Source: Oscillospiraceae bacterium (lineage in GTDB: Bacteria > Bacillota > Clostridia > Oscillospirales > Ruminococcaceae). From it: DNA of 64,000 nt. This document shows positions 1-8,565 of the stretch, piece after piece (position 1 is the stretch's first letter; the number at the start of each line of letters is the position of its first letter). The DNA is taken from the NCBI GenBank assembly GCA_017483465.1, contig JAFUWN010000002.1:33301-97300 (forward strand), read 5' to 3'. Both the position numbers and the translations under genes were made by a program. The notes beneath the pieces are model-generated. The model was not told where the DNA came from and searched no databases. It saw only the letters and a program-made list of their open reading frames with translations.

Positions 1-556
1 TCATGACTGCACAGACAAGAAACCTCAGTTTCAGTTTAGTCGGCAGAGCAGACAGCATCAGACCATCCATAACACCGTCCGGCGTAACCCGCAGTTCTGC
101 AAGTTCCATGCGGCCTCCGGCGAAACTTTCGACATGCAGGGCATTCGGATAGCGGAGCATTCTTGCAATTTCGTTTGCTGTCTGGTATTCCGGATTGATC
201 ATCATGCTGATGTCCAGTTCTTCACGCATAAAGACGATCTGTTCCGAGAACATGGGATTTCTGACACGGGCGATACTATGTCTGGCACCGAGTCTTCTTG
301 CCATCATACAGCACATAATATTTGTTTCATCCGATTCTGTCATAGCGATGACGACATTGGCAGATTCGACCCCTGCTTCCAGCAGATTCTTGACGATCAG
401 GCCGTTTCCCTCGATTGCCTGGGCATCGAAATTATCAATCACATTTGTTACGACTTCAGAATCAACATCCATGACAGTAATGTCATGGCCTTCTTTGCAG
501 AGTGTCTGTGTCAGGATACTTCCGGCTTTTCCGCAGCCGATGATTAAAATATTCAA
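1..556 (-). CDS. trkA: TrkA-type potassium uptake regulator, N-terminal part (runs off left edge)
   Basis: This is a cytoplasmic NAD-binding regulatory subunit of a Trk/Ktr potassium channel. The translated minus strand opens with a Rossmann fold (NILIIGCGKAGS), has an acidic strand end (VMDVDSE), then the typical RCK motif EGNG and the nucleotide-binding AMTESDETN. A second part (HVESFAGGRMELAEL) resembles the TrkA-C/second RCK segment. The start is TTG at 554-556, with AGAAGGAG about ten bases upstream. There is no stop codon before base 1, so the C-terminal part lies outside the window. Its promoter at 600-628 is divergent from the next gene. The TrkH membrane partner is not visible. Confidence 0.88.
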   Translation of the reverse strand, partial: MNILIIGCGKAGSILTQTLCKEGHDITVMDVDSEVVTNVIDNFDAQAIEGNGLIVKNLLEAGVESANVVIAMTESDETNIMCCMMARRLGARHSIARVRNPMFSEQIVFMREELDISMMINPEYQTANEIARMLRYPNALHVESFAGGRMELAELRVTPDGVMDGLMLSALPTKLKLRFLVCAVM

Positions 557-599
557 AAAAAAATCAGACTCCTTCTGGGTTTAAAATTTTACAGTTCTT

Positions 600-628
600 A
601 TTATAGCATATCACCCGGAAAAAAGCAA
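600..628 (-). promoter_or_regulatory. sigma-A promoter of trkA
   Basis: -35 TTGCTT (623-628) and -10 TATAAT (600-605) with a 17-bp spacer; the -10 is preceded by TGC (extended -10). Confidence 0.75.
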
Positions 629-645
629 GGGATTTCAGAAAAATC

Positions 646-674
646 TTGACAAAATCTGTATTCTGGGATATAAT
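646..674 (+). promoter_or_regulatory. sigma-A promoter of the PARG-like gene
   Basis: Consensus TTGACA (646-651) and TATAAT (669-674) with a 17-bp spacer. It lacks the TGn extension seen at most promoters here. It is divergent from the trkA promoter. Confidence 0.85.
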
Positions 675-693
675 AGAACTGAGGTGATATTTT

Positions 694-1542
694 ATGGACG
701 TTCGTATGGAATTAATCAAAATTTTTGAAGACACAATGGACTGGACAAAAAAAGATCTGCTTCTGAAAAAAGCGGTAAAATTTTCCGTCAGTCATACACA
801 GCTGTATCAGGCCGAAGAATACCCCGATATGCCTGCACTTGTTCCCAGAAATACAAAAATTCATGTTTCCGGTGACAGATCATTTCAGGCGGCTCTGCGG
901 CTCAGGAAAGAATATCCGGATGCAAAAATTGCCGTGCATAATTTCGCATCTGCCACGAATCCCGGAGGCGGTGTTACAAAAGGTGCACGGGCACAGGAAG
1001 AATGTCTCTGCCGATGCTCGACACTCTATCCCTGTCTGACAAGAAGCGATCTCTGGGAAAATTATTATTATTTCCACAGAAACCGGCATGATGTCAGATA
1101 TACGGATGCCTGTATCTATTCACCGGATATTCTGATTATCAAAACAGATGACGATCTCCCGGAGCGTGTATCTGTCAGTGAATTCTGCAAAGTGGATATT
1201 CTGACAATTGCCGCCCCGAATCTCCGGCCGAATCCCTATAACATGATGAATCCCGGCAAAGGACAGGCCATTCAGCTGACGGATTCTGAACTTGCTGCTC
1301 TTCACAGAAGCCGTGCAAGGCATATGCTGACCATTGCAGCCGCCAATCATGATGATGTACTTGTATTGGGAGCGTTCGGCTGCGGTGCATTCCGGAACAA
1401 TCCCCGAGTAGTCGCACAGGTCTACAGGGAAATTCTGAACGAGAAAGAATTCAAAGACAGGTTTTTACATGTCGAATTTGCTGTTTTCCATACCCCCAGA
1501 GAAACGGCCAATTTTGAGGCCTTTCAGAGAGTATTTGCTTAA
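694..1542 (+). CDS. TIGR02452-family PARG-like macro-domain hydrolase
   Basis: 282 residues matching the TIGR02452 (microbial PARG-like) family. The diagnostic ADP-ribose glycohydrolase segment is near residue 90: HNFASATNPGGGV followed by GARAQEECLCR, i.e. the GGG and QEE catalytic signature. Downstream come VDILTIAAPNLR and VLGAFGCGAFRN, the phosphate-binding loop. Such enzymes remove ADP-ribose or poly-ADP-ribose in the cytosol; the natural substrate in bacteria is mostly unknown. ATG at 694 has the RBS GAGGTGA. It is monocistronic and ends in a bidirectional terminator shared with the polyamine operon. A sirtuin and two Nudix genes elsewhere in the window also belong to NAD/ADP-ribose chemistry, but no operon link exists. 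Confidence 0.85.
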   Translation: MDVRMELIKIFEDTMDWTKKDLLLKKAVKFSVSHTQLYQAEEYPDMPALVPRNTKIHVSGDRSFQAALRLRKEYPDAKIAVHNFASATNPGGGVTKGARAQEECLCRCSTLYPCLTRSDLWENYYYFHRNRHDVRYTDACIYSPDILIIKTDDDLPERVSVSEFCKVDILTIAAPNLRPNPYNMMNPGKGQAIQLTDSELAALHRSRARHMLTIAAANHDDVLVLGAFGCGAFRNNPRVVAQVYREILNEKEFKDRFLHVEFAVFHTPRETANFEAFQRVFA

Positions 1543-1556
1543 TCTGAAAAAATCGG

Positions 1557-1587
1557 ACTCCCCTCTGCACACATGACAGAGGGGAGT
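1557..1587. terminator. bidirectional terminator
   Basis: Perfect 11-bp stem ACTCCCCTCTG / CAGAGGGGAGT with a 9-base loop, flanked by T-rich DNA on both strands. It lies between convergent genes. Confidence 0.85.
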
Positions 1588-1591
1588 TATT

Positions 1592-2326
1592 TTATTCTGC
1601 TTCCCGGGAAAGTTTCCGGAGCAGCTCGAATTTCGGCTTGCATTTATGATATAATTCTTTGACTTTCTGGCCGTCATGATATGTCCTTGCAAGACCGTTA
1701 TTCAGATCGGTCAGTGTATCGGCACCGGCGATGATCTCACAGATATTTTTCACTGTTTTCTGATCGGCATTTTTCCCGAGCACTTCCCTGACCTGCTTCT
1801 GATAGCGGTTTTCTGCTTTTTCCGGATTCTGTTCCAGGATAGAAGCAACGGCTTCAAAATTTTCCTGTGCTATGCTTTCCCGCAGAGACGAGACAAAATT
1901 TTCATAAGCTTCCGGCACCTGTGAAGTTTCCTCCTGAAAAGAAGCTTCCACAGACGGACGGATTTTCAGTTTAACTTCATCATTCTGAATATAATTTTCA
2001 TAGAATTCCAGGCCAAGGCGGAAATCTTTATCTTTGCTGATAATATAAATTTCATGGCTCTGCCTGGTACCGATGACATAGCCCAGAAACATCATCAGCT
2101 GAATATCAAGGGCATTTTTTACAGGGTCGTTATTTTTCAGGCTCATTGCCACTTCATTCAGATGAATTTCTGCTTTGCAGGAAATCAGCTGCTGATATAA
2201 TCCGAATGTGAGGCCGCAGCGGTTCTGTGTATAAAAAATATGCACAGAATCCTGTTGTGTTAATTTTTCAATTCCCTGTAAGCCGTCTATATAGACATTT
2301 TCATAATCAATTAAATAAACTGCCAT
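1592..2326 (-). CDS. NYN/PIN-like domain protein
   Basis: 244 residues. The N-terminus MAVYLIDYENVYIDG has the first metal-binding Asp of NYN (PIN-fold) proteins. EIYIISKDKDFRLGLEFY carries the second acidic cluster (SKDKDF) near residue 115. NYN/PIN folds are usually Mg2+-dependent RNases. The C-terminal half (from about 140) is acidic and helical, EQNPEKAENRYQKQVREVLGK, of a type seen attached to PIN-like proteins and perhaps a protein or RNA interaction domain. It follows aguB by 20 bases and is the last gene of the polyamine operon. A functional link to polyamines is not evident. The substrate is unknown. Confidence 0.75.
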   Translation of the reverse strand: MAVYLIDYENVYIDGLQGIEKLTQQDSVHIFYTQNRCGLTFGLYQQLISCKAEIHLNEVAMSLKNNDPVKNALDIQLMMFLGYVIGTRQSHEIYIISKDKDFRLGLEFYENYIQNDEVKLKIRPSVEASFQEETSQVPEAYENFVSSLRESIAQENFEAVASILEQNPEKAENRYQKQVREVLGKNADQKTVKNICEIIAGADTLTDLNNGLARTYHDGQKVKELYHKCKPKFELLRKLSREAE

Positions 2327-2346
2327 TTCTTCACCTGATTATTTTA

Positions 2347-3216
2347 TTATTTTTCTGTCAGAATCTGATAACAATCCGGTCTTCTGTCACGGAACAAGCC
2401 CCATTCCAGACGGGCTTTCTGAATCTGAAGCAGATCAAATTCCGCTGTCAGAACGCAGTCACCGGCACGTTCGGCCTGAGTCAGAATTTCTCCGGTTTCA
2501 TCTGTAATAAAAGACGAGCCATAGAAATGCAAAGCGGATTTCTGCCCTGCATTTTCCTCACAGGGGCTGACTTCTTCCAGACCATAGCGGTTTGCTGCAA
2601 TGACCGGAATAATATTTGCTGCCGCATGACCCTGCATACATCTTCTCCAGTGCGGCATACTGTCACAATTCAGAATCGGTTCCGACCCGATAGCTGTCGG
2701 ATAAAATAACAAATCCGCACCCTGCACGGCCATTGCACGGGCTGTTTCCGGGAACCACTGATCCCAGCAGATACCGACACCGATTCTGCCGTATACCGTA
2801 TCCCAGACTTTAAATCCGGTATCACCGGGTGTAAAATAAAATTTTTCCTGATAAAAATGATCATCCGGAATATGTGTCTTTCTGTAGACTCCCAGAATTT
2901 CTCCGTCTGCATTGATGACAGCCACAGAATTATATAATACATTCTGATCTTTTTCATAGAAACTGATCGGCATGACGATTTTCAATTCTTTGCAGATTTT
3001 TGAAAAATACTGTACTGCTTCATTCTCGCTGACAGGCTTTGCATACTGATAATATTCATAACGGCGTTCCTGACAGAAATACTGACGCTCGAACAATTCC
3101 GGAAGCAGAATAACATTTGCCTGCTTTTCAGCGGCTTCCCGGACAAGCGTTTCCGCATGGGCAATATTCTCCTGTACATTTCGGGTACAATTCATCTGGA
3201 TGGCAGATACGATCAT
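2347..3216 (-). CDS. aguB: N-carbamoylputrescine amidase
   Basis: Nitrilase-superfamily amidase, 289 residues, the usual length for AguB. It hydrolyses N-carbamoylputrescine to putrescine, CO2 and ammonia. The Glu-Lys-Cys triad is visible: E40 in LLPELFE, K113 in YRKTHIPDD and C150 in GVGICWDQWFPE. The CWDQWFPE context and the upstream agmatine deiminase overlapping by 4 bases (ATGA) fix the substrate better than the fold alone. It is the final step of the arginine to agmatine to putrescine route in this operon. Confidence 0.95.
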   Translation of the reverse strand: MIVSAIQMNCTRNVQENIAHAETLVREAAEKQANVILLPELFERQYFCQERRYEYYQYAKPVSENEAVQYFSKICKELKIVMPISFYEKDQNVLYNSVAVINADGEILGVYRKTHIPDDHFYQEKFYFTPGDTGFKVWDTVYGRIGVGICWDQWFPETARAMAVQGADLLFYPTAIGSEPILNCDSMPHWRRCMQGHAAANIIPVIAANRYGLEEVSPCEENAGQKSALHFYGSSFITDETGEILTQAERAGDCVLTAEFDLLQIQKARLEWGLFRDRRPDCYQILTEK

Positions 3217-4316
3217 AAAACATCACCTTTCTTTAAAGCCGGAATCTGCTGTGTCAGACAGTGAATATTTCCTCCGCCGAGCAGTAATTCTCTTGCCGGA
3301 ACCGGTATGATCTTTCTGTCCGGGCAGAGTTCTGACATGATTCTGACGGCTCTCTGATCGCTTGCTGTATTTTCTCCGCCGAACTGCGGCAATAATACAG
3401 CATGATTGGTAAAATAAAAATTGACATAAGAAGCCGCTAAGCGTTCACCGGCTTCCCGGACATCCTCCCCGGCTTCAAAGACATAGCCTTTCAGGTCATG
3501 TTCTGTCACACAGACAGGCACATCCGGAACCGGAAGCTTATGGACTGTTAGTTTTTCATGTTCAAGAATTTCAAGACAGGAGGCCGAAAATGCATACTGC
3601 GGATCATTTTTATTATCCGTCCATGCGAGAACCACTTCATCCGGCCGGATAAACGCACAGATATTATCAACATGTTCGTTGGTTTCATCCTGATAAATCC
3701 CATGCGGCAGCCAGATCACATGTTCTGCATTCAGATACTCGCAGAGTATTTCTGTAATCTGTTTTTTAGAAAGTTCCGGATTTCTGCCCTGACTTAACAG
3801 GCAGGCTTCTGTTGTCATAAGAAGCCCCTGACCGTTGCTGTGAACCGAACCGCCCTCTAATACAAAATGCTGAGCGTTATAGCAATTCAGGCCTGTCTTT
3901 CTGCAAAATGCCGAAGCTAAGGCATTATCATCTTTCCAATCAGCATAGAGGCCGTCAAATGTTCCGCCCCATGCATTGAACTGCCAGTCGATTCCCCTGA
4001 CTTCTCCGGATTCCGGATTTCTGACAAAGGTCGGAGCGGTATCTCTTGCCCAGGCATCGTCCTGAGCGATTTCCAGAATCTCGATATTTTTCAGATTTTT
4101 ACAGAGTATTTCTGCTTTCTGACGGGTTTTCTGACTGGTAATTAAAAATAATTTTTCAGATTCAGAAATCTGTTTCCAGATTTCCAGAAAGCTCGGCAGA
4201 GCGGGTTCAGCACCGTAAGGCCATGACCCCGGACGCTCCGGAAAAATCATAATTGTTCCGGAATGGGGTTCAAATTCAGCAGGCATATAAAATCCGTCTT
4301 TTCTAGGAGTATTCAT
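3213..4316 (-). CDS. aguA: agmatine deiminase
   Basis: 367 residues, normal for the family (guanidino-group-modifying, PAD fold). It converts agmatine to N-carbamoylputrescine and ammonia. Visible signature elements are DAWARDTAPTFV near residue 90, the EGGSVHSNG loop near 155, NEHVDN with H215, and the C-terminal GGGNIHCLTQQ with the nucleophile C353. It overlaps both neighbours by 4 bases (nspC upstream, aguB downstream), consistent with translational coupling. Without SpeA upstream it could act on imported agmatine, but here the decarboxylase is in the same operon. Confidence 0.96.
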   Translation of the reverse strand: MNTPRKDGFYMPAEFEPHSGTIMIFPERPGSWPYGAEPALPSFLEIWKQISESEKLFLITSQKTRQKAEILCKNLKNIEILEIAQDDAWARDTAPTFVRNPESGEVRGIDWQFNAWGGTFDGLYADWKDDNALASAFCRKTGLNCYNAQHFVLEGGSVHSNGQGLLMTTEACLLSQGRNPELSKKQITEILCEYLNAEHVIWLPHGIYQDETNEHVDNICAFIRPDEVVLAWTDNKNDPQYAFSASCLEILEHEKLTVHKLPVPDVPVCVTEHDLKGYVFEAGEDVREAGERLAASYVNFYFTNHAVLLPQFGGENTASDQRAVRIMSELCPDRKIIPVPARELLLGGGNIHCLTQQIPALKKGDVL

Positions 4317-5452
4317 GACAGCCTCCTTTTGAAATCCTGATAATCAAATTTCTTAATCATTTCATAGCTGCCGTCCCTATGCAGAATGCCAATATCCGGC
4401 AGAGGCATACCGTTGAAAGTATTATTCTTGACCATTGAATAAATCATCATATCTTCAAAGCAGAGCCGGTCACCGATCTGTTTTTTAGTATCAAAGCTAT
4501 AATCACCGATCACATCACCGGCCAGGCATGTACATGATGATAATTTATAATTATAATTTTTCTCATCCGGCTGACCGGATTCAAATAACGGCGGTCTGTA
4601 GGGCATTTCGAGCACATCCGGCATATGACAGGCTGCTGAAGCATCCAGAATTAAAATTTCCGTTCCGTGATTTTCGACAATATCAAGAATTTCCGTGACT
4701 AAATATCCGGCATTCAGGGCGATCGCCTCACCGGGTTCGAGATAGACTTCGACATCATATTTTTCTCTGAAATTTTTAATTAATCTGATTAATAAATCAA
4801 GATCATAATCATCTCTTGTAATATGATGACCGCCCCCGAAATTCACCCATTTGCATTGATACAGATATTTATCAAATTTTTCTTCAACAGCGTTCAGAGT
4901 GACTGCAAGCGAATCGGCATTCTGCTCACAGAGTGTATGAAAATGCAGACCCTCTATATCCGGAAATTCTGTTAATTTCCCGATTGTGACTCCTAATCTC
5001 GAACCCTCTGCACAGGGGTCATAAATTGCCGTATCCTGTGTGGAGCATTCCGGATTGATTCTCAGGCCGATACTTTTTCCGGCTTTTCTGCAAAGATCAT
5101 GATATTTCTCAAGCTGATTCAGAGAATTAAATACAATATGATCAGCGATCTGTAGTAATTCCTGCATATCCTCCGGCTTGTAGGCCGGAGAAAAAACATG
5201 GACTTCTCCGGAAAATTCTTCTCTGCCGAGTTTTGCTTCATAGAGTCCGCTTGCAGTCGTACCGGAGAGATATTTTTCTATCATTTTATAAACTCTGAAC
5301 ATCGAAAAAGCTTTCTGAGCCAATAAAATCTTACATCCGGCCTGTTCCTGAACGGATTTTAAAATCTCCAGATTTTTTAATAATTTTTCTTCATCCAGTA
5401 CATAGGCAGGTGTATGCTGTACACCTGCCATCGCTTTTTTCTGATTACTCAT
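4313..5452 (-). CDS. nspC: carboxynorspermidine/carboxyspermidine decarboxylase
   Basis: PLP-dependent decarboxylase of the alanine-racemase fold (fold type III), about 379 residues. It decarboxylates carboxyspermidine (or carboxynorspermidine) to the polyamine. The N-terminal PLP lysine is in LLAQKAFSMF. HFHTLCEQ, NFGGGHHITR and EPGEAIALNAGYL follow in family order, and the catalytic Cys is in SSCTCLAGDVIGDY. I chose ATG 5452, which has GGTGG seven bases upstream, over the TTG six bases before it. It sits directly after the dehydrogenase that makes its substrate. With putrescine as the likely acceptor, spermidine is the expected product. Confidence 0.93.
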   Translation of the reverse strand: MSNQKKAMAGVQHTPAYVLDEEKLLKNLEILKSVQEQAGCKILLAQKAFSMFRVYKMIEKYLSGTTASGLYEAKLGREEFSGEVHVFSPAYKPEDMQELLQIADHIVFNSLNQLEKYHDLCRKAGKSIGLRINPECSTQDTAIYDPCAEGSRLGVTIGKLTEFPDIEGLHFHTLCEQNADSLAVTLNAVEEKFDKYLYQCKWVNFGGGHHITRDDYDLDLLIRLIKNFREKYDVEVYLEPGEAIALNAGYLVTEILDIVENHGTEILILDASAACHMPDVLEMPYRPPLFESGQPDEKNYNYKLSSCTCLAGDVIGDYSFDTKKQIGDRLCFEDMMIYSMVKNNTFNGMPLPDIGILHRDGSYEMIKKFDYQDFKRRLS

Positions 5453-5454
5453 GA

Positions 5455-6708
5455 TCAATCCACCAGAACCGGATTTTCATCCACTACCCACGGCAGACCG
5501 TACTGATTCAGCATATCCATATACGGGTCGGGGTCGAATTCTTCTACATTGAAGACACCTGCACCGCTCCACGTTCCGGAAGCAACCAGAGCCGTACCGA
5601 TCATAGCCGGAACACCTGTAGTATAAGAAATTGCCTGTAAGCCGGTTTCTTTATAAGCTTCCTGATGATCGCAGATATTATAAATATAAATACTCTTTTT
5701 CTTACCGTCCTTGATACCTGTGAAGATACAGCCGATATTTGTCTTGCCGACTGTTCTCGGCCCTAAAGAAGCAGGGTCAGGCAGTAAGGCTCTCAGGAAC
5801 TTGATCGGCACAATTTCATGACCCTCGAACTCGATCGGAGTCGTACCTAACATACCGACATTCTGCAAGCAGTTCATGTGAGTCAGATAGCTCTGACCGA
5901 ATGTCATGAAAAAACGGATTCTCCTGACGTTCGGAATATTTTTCGCTAAAGATTCGATTTCTTCATGATGCAGTAAATACATATCTTTCTGACCGACACC
6001 ATCGAAATTATATTCTCTCTTGATTTCCATCGGTTTTGTTTCTACCCAGTGGCCGTCTTCCCAGTAAGAGCCGTTTGCTGAAACTTCACGGAGATTAATT
6101 TCCGGATTGAAATTTGTTGCGAACGGATAGCCATGATCACCGCCGTTACAGTCAAGAATATCAATATAATGAATTTCATCGAAATAATGCTTTAATGCAT
6201 AAGCTGTAAATACGCTTGTGACTCCGGGGTCGAAGCCTGTTCCTAACAGAGCAGTCAGACCGGCTTTCTTGAATTTTTCCTGATATGCCCACTGCCATGA
6301 ATAATCAAAATATGCTGTGAAGCCCTTTTCCTGACAGCGTTTTTCGTAGATGGCTCTCCATTCGGGATCGTCAGTATCTTCGGCTTCATAGTTTGCTGTA
6401 TCGACATAATTCGCACCGCATTCCAGACAAGCATCCATAATCGTCAAATCCTGATACGGCAGAGCGACATTCAGAACCGTATGCGGTTTGAACTCTTTCA
6501 TCAGGGCGACTAAAGATTCTACGCTGTCAGCATTGACAGTCGCAGTGGTCAGCTTTGCATTTGTAGTCGGAGCGAGTTTTTCAGCTAAGGCTTCACATTT
6601 TGATACTGTTCTGCTTGCGATGCAGATTTCTGTAAATAACGGATTCTGACAGCATTTGTGAATAGCGACAGTTGCAACACCGCCGCAGCCGATAACTAAT
6701 AATTTCAT
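5455..6708 (-). CDS. saccharopine dehydrogenase-like carboxy(nor)spermidine synthase
   Basis: 417 residues with an N-terminal Rossmann motif, MKLLVIGCGGVATVAIHKC, and the saccharopine-dehydrogenase fold (NYVDTANYE, LLGTGFDPGVTSVFTAY). These enzymes reductively condense aspartate semialdehyde with putrescine or diaminopropane, using NADPH, to give carboxyspermidine or carboxynorspermidine. Adjacency to nspC on one side and to SpeE on the other supports a polyamine role rather than lysine metabolism. It overlaps the small upstream gene by 4 bases. Which diamine is used cannot be read from sequence, but the operon makes putrescine. Confidence 0.92.
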   Translation of the reverse strand: MKLLVIGCGGVATVAIHKCCQNPLFTEICIASRTVSKCEALAEKLAPTTNAKLTTATVNADSVESLVALMKEFKPHTVLNVALPYQDLTIMDACLECGANYVDTANYEAEDTDDPEWRAIYEKRCQEKGFTAYFDYSWQWAYQEKFKKAGLTALLGTGFDPGVTSVFTAYALKHYFDEIHYIDILDCNGGDHGYPFATNFNPEINLREVSANGSYWEDGHWVETKPMEIKREYNFDGVGQKDMYLLHHEEIESLAKNIPNVRRIRFFMTFGQSYLTHMNCLQNVGMLGTTPIEFEGHEIVPIKFLRALLPDPASLGPRTVGKTNIGCIFTGIKDGKKKSIYIYNICDHQEAYKETGLQAISYTTGVPAMIGTALVASGTWSGAGVFNVEEFDPDPYMDMLNQYGLPWVVDENPVLVD

Positions 6709-7019
6709 GATTCAAAAACTCCTTTTTTCATATATTCTATAAATTCTGATTTTAATCTGAGATTATATTTCTCAAAATAATAGATTTCATCTTCATACCA
6801 ATGCCAGACACCATCGGAACGGGCATTATTTGCATCGAGAATCTGATCGCCTGTGATTTTGTCAATTGCCGGCTGACTGGTAAAGGCCACCCACGGAACA
6901 GATTTCAGATAGCATAAAATCTGTTCTTTATTTTCAATCGGCTGAATGTCAAAATATTTTTTCAGTTCTTCGGCTGACATCTGATGATTCATTTCAGAAA
7001 TTCTGTTTATTTTTATCAT
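6705..7019 (-). CDS. small protein of unknown function in the polyamine operon
   Basis: About 104 residues if the ATG at 7019 is used. The open frame continues upstream, but that part lies inside speE and is unlikely to be read. The body begins IKINRISEMNHQMSAEELKKYFDI and contains WVAFTSQPAIDKITGDQI and a strongly aromatic segment WHWYEDEIYYFEKYNLR. There are no membrane segments, signal peptide or metal motif. The RBS before 7019 is poor; ATG 6992 is an alternative. It starts 5 bases after speE and overlaps the next gene by 4 bases, so it is transcribed with both. I do not recognise the family. Confidence 0.6.
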   Translation of the reverse strand: MIKINRISEMNHQMSAEELKKYFDIQPIENKEQILCYLKSVPWVAFTSQPAIDKITGDQILDANNARSDGVWHWYEDEIYYFEKYNLRLKSEFIEYMKKGVFES

Positions 7020-7024
7020 AATTT

Positions 7025-7894
7025 TTATATATTTTTGTTTCTGTGTTCTTCTTCTTCGAGCAGATCTTCGACATATTTCGGAAGCATGAATGCTCCCATA
7101 TGCAGATTTGTCGTATAATACCAGGTTTTGAGTTTTCTTGCTCTCCATCGCTGAGCATTCAGATCATGCACGGGATGATATTTCTTAGAAGCAAAGCCGA
7201 ATAACCAGTAACCGGACGGACATGTCGGAATATGAGCCTGATAGACTCGGCTGATCGGAAAGCTCTTGTATGCCTTGCGGTGCATTGCCCGGCAGGTTTC
7301 TTCATCTTCATCGAAAAACGGACTCCCATGCTGATAGACCATAATGCCGTCATCATGCAGAGCTTTATAACAGCTTCCGTAAAATTCTTTTGTGAACAAG
7401 CCTGCTGTATGGCCTAACGGGTCAGTACTGTCATTGATGATTAAATCATATTCATCCTGCTTGCCTCTGAGAAAACGAAGGCCGTCACGATAATAGACTT
7501 TGACTCTGGGGTCATCGAGTCCCCTGGCATTATCAGGGAAAAACTCCTGACAGACTTTGACAAATAATTCATCCGGCTCGACAACATCAATTTCTTCGAT
7601 TTCCTGATAATAAGACAATTCACGGGCGACACCGCCGTCACCGCCGCCGATTACCAACACTTTCCGGACGTTCGGATGTACAGCCATCGGCACATGGACA
7701 ATCATTTCATCATAGGTAAATTCGTCTTTTTCTGAGAAAATCACACTGCCGTCAGAAGTGAGGAATCTGCCGAACTCTTCGGACTCGAAGACATCAATTC
7801 GCTGAAAGTCGCTGACTCCGGAGAACAACTGTTTTTCCACCCGGATGGACATTTTCACATTATGGGTATGCATTTCAGAAAACCAGAAATCCAT
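7025..7894 (-). CDS. speE: spermidine synthase family aminopropyltransferase
   Basis: 289 residues, typical SpeE length. It transfers an aminopropyl group from decarboxylated SAM to a diamine. The N-terminal beta domain (DFWFSEMHTHNVKMSIRVEKQLFSG) is followed by the nucleotide-binding motif VLVIGGGDGGVARELS, the acidic ribose-binding end DVVEPDE, and the catalytic-region motif YDLIINDSTDPLGHTAGLF. No SAM decarboxylase (speD) is in the operon or window, although the carboxyspermidine route is present. Either speD lies elsewhere or this enzyme has another acceptor or donor. It precedes the unknown small gene by 5 bases. Confidence 0.9.
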   Translation of the reverse strand: MDFWFSEMHTHNVKMSIRVEKQLFSGVSDFQRIDVFESEEFGRFLTSDGSVIFSEKDEFTYDEMIVHVPMAVHPNVRKVLVIGGGDGGVARELSYYQEIEEIDVVEPDELFVKVCQEFFPDNARGLDDPRVKVYYRDGLRFLRGKQDEYDLIINDSTDPLGHTAGLFTKEFYGSCYKALHDDGIMVYQHGSPFFDEDEETCRAMHRKAYKSFPISRVYQAHIPTCPSGYWLFGFASKKYHPVHDLNAQRWRARKLKTWYYTTNLHMGAFMLPKYVEDLLEEEEHRNKNI

Positions 7895-7909
7895 AAAAAT
7901 CGACCTCCT

Positions 7910-8257
7910 TTATTTTGTCAGTTCTTGATAAAAATTTTTTCTTTTCTGATGACGGATTCTGCCGTCATGTTTATGCTGATAATTTTCTCTTCTCCAGAGC
8001 TTGCGGGCTTCGGCATCATGAGGAATTTCTTCCAGAATCAAAGCTTCTTCGGGAGAATCCGGACGATTGGCACAGTAAGGGCAATCCGGGTCGGAGCATT
8101 TCGGAGCAAGCCAGAGATCACATTGCAGACAGGCTTCGGCATCATAGCGGAAATAGTAAAATAATTTCTGATTTCCGCACTCCGGACACAAGCCCTGATA
8201 AAAATTTCCATAAGCCCGGCATTTCCGGAATCTGATATATTTTTTTATATTTTTCAA
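7910..8257 (-). CDS. zinc-ribbon-like small protein
   Basis: 115 residues, basic. Cys pairs are arranged as CRAYGNFYQGLCPECG, then ACLQC and CSDPDCPYC, so up to three CxxC-type knuckles could bind one or two zinc ions. The C-terminus is highly charged (RRENYQHKHDGRIRHQKRK), suggesting nucleic-acid contact. It overlaps the membrane-protein gene upstream by 4 bases and ends 15 bases before speE, so it is part of the polyamine operon. The family is not recognised and no function is assigned. Confidence 0.65.
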   Translation of the reverse strand: MKNIKKYIRFRKCRAYGNFYQGLCPECGNQKLFYYFRYDAEACLQCDLWLAPKCSDPDCPYCANRPDSPEEALILEEIPHDAEARKLWRRENYQHKHDGRIRHQKRKNFYQELTK

Positions 8258-8562
8258 GATTCATCACCTGCCGGGATTCTGATTTTATTTTCAGATTTTT
8301 TCCTGTGTTCCATGATAATATGATCAATCAGATGCAGAATCACAGCAATTATCAACGGTATTGAGACTGTTATGCTATAGAAAAAAGCATAGATAAAAGC
8401 GGCACTGCAATATGCTTCTGCTCCATAACACGGCATTGTATCGAACAGCTGAAATACACCATTGTCATGAAAGACCTGAAGAATTCCCTGTGTAACAGCT
8501 CCGGTCAGTCCGACAGCAAGCAGAAAATATAATATCCGATAGCTGTATTTTAAAATTTTCAT
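8254..8562 (-). CDS. small membrane protein, two or three TM segments
   Basis: 102 residues. Hydrophobic segments run at about 9-30 (YRILYFLLAVGLTGAVTQGIL) and 50-80 (AAFIYAFFYSITVSIPLIIAVILHLI), followed by a basic tail HRKKSENKIR. Its ribosome-binding sequence GGAGAAGG lies inside the truncated macro-domain frame that ends 4 bases before its ATG, so the two may be translationally coupled. It resembles short Firmicute inner-membrane proteins with no named family. A transport role in the polyamine operon is possible, but nothing shows it. Confidence 0.65.
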   Translation of the reverse strand: MKILKYSYRILYFLLAVGLTGAVTQGILQVFHDNGVFQLFDTMPCYGAEAYCSAAFIYAFFYSITVSIPLIIAVILHLIDHIIMEHRKKSENKIRIPAGDES

Positions 8563-8565
8563 TGA

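Noticed and set aside
6705-7148. The longer reading of the small polyamine-operon gene from 7148
   Set aside because: Its first 43 codons lie in another frame of speE and give a low-complexity Arg/Lys-rich leader with no RBS.
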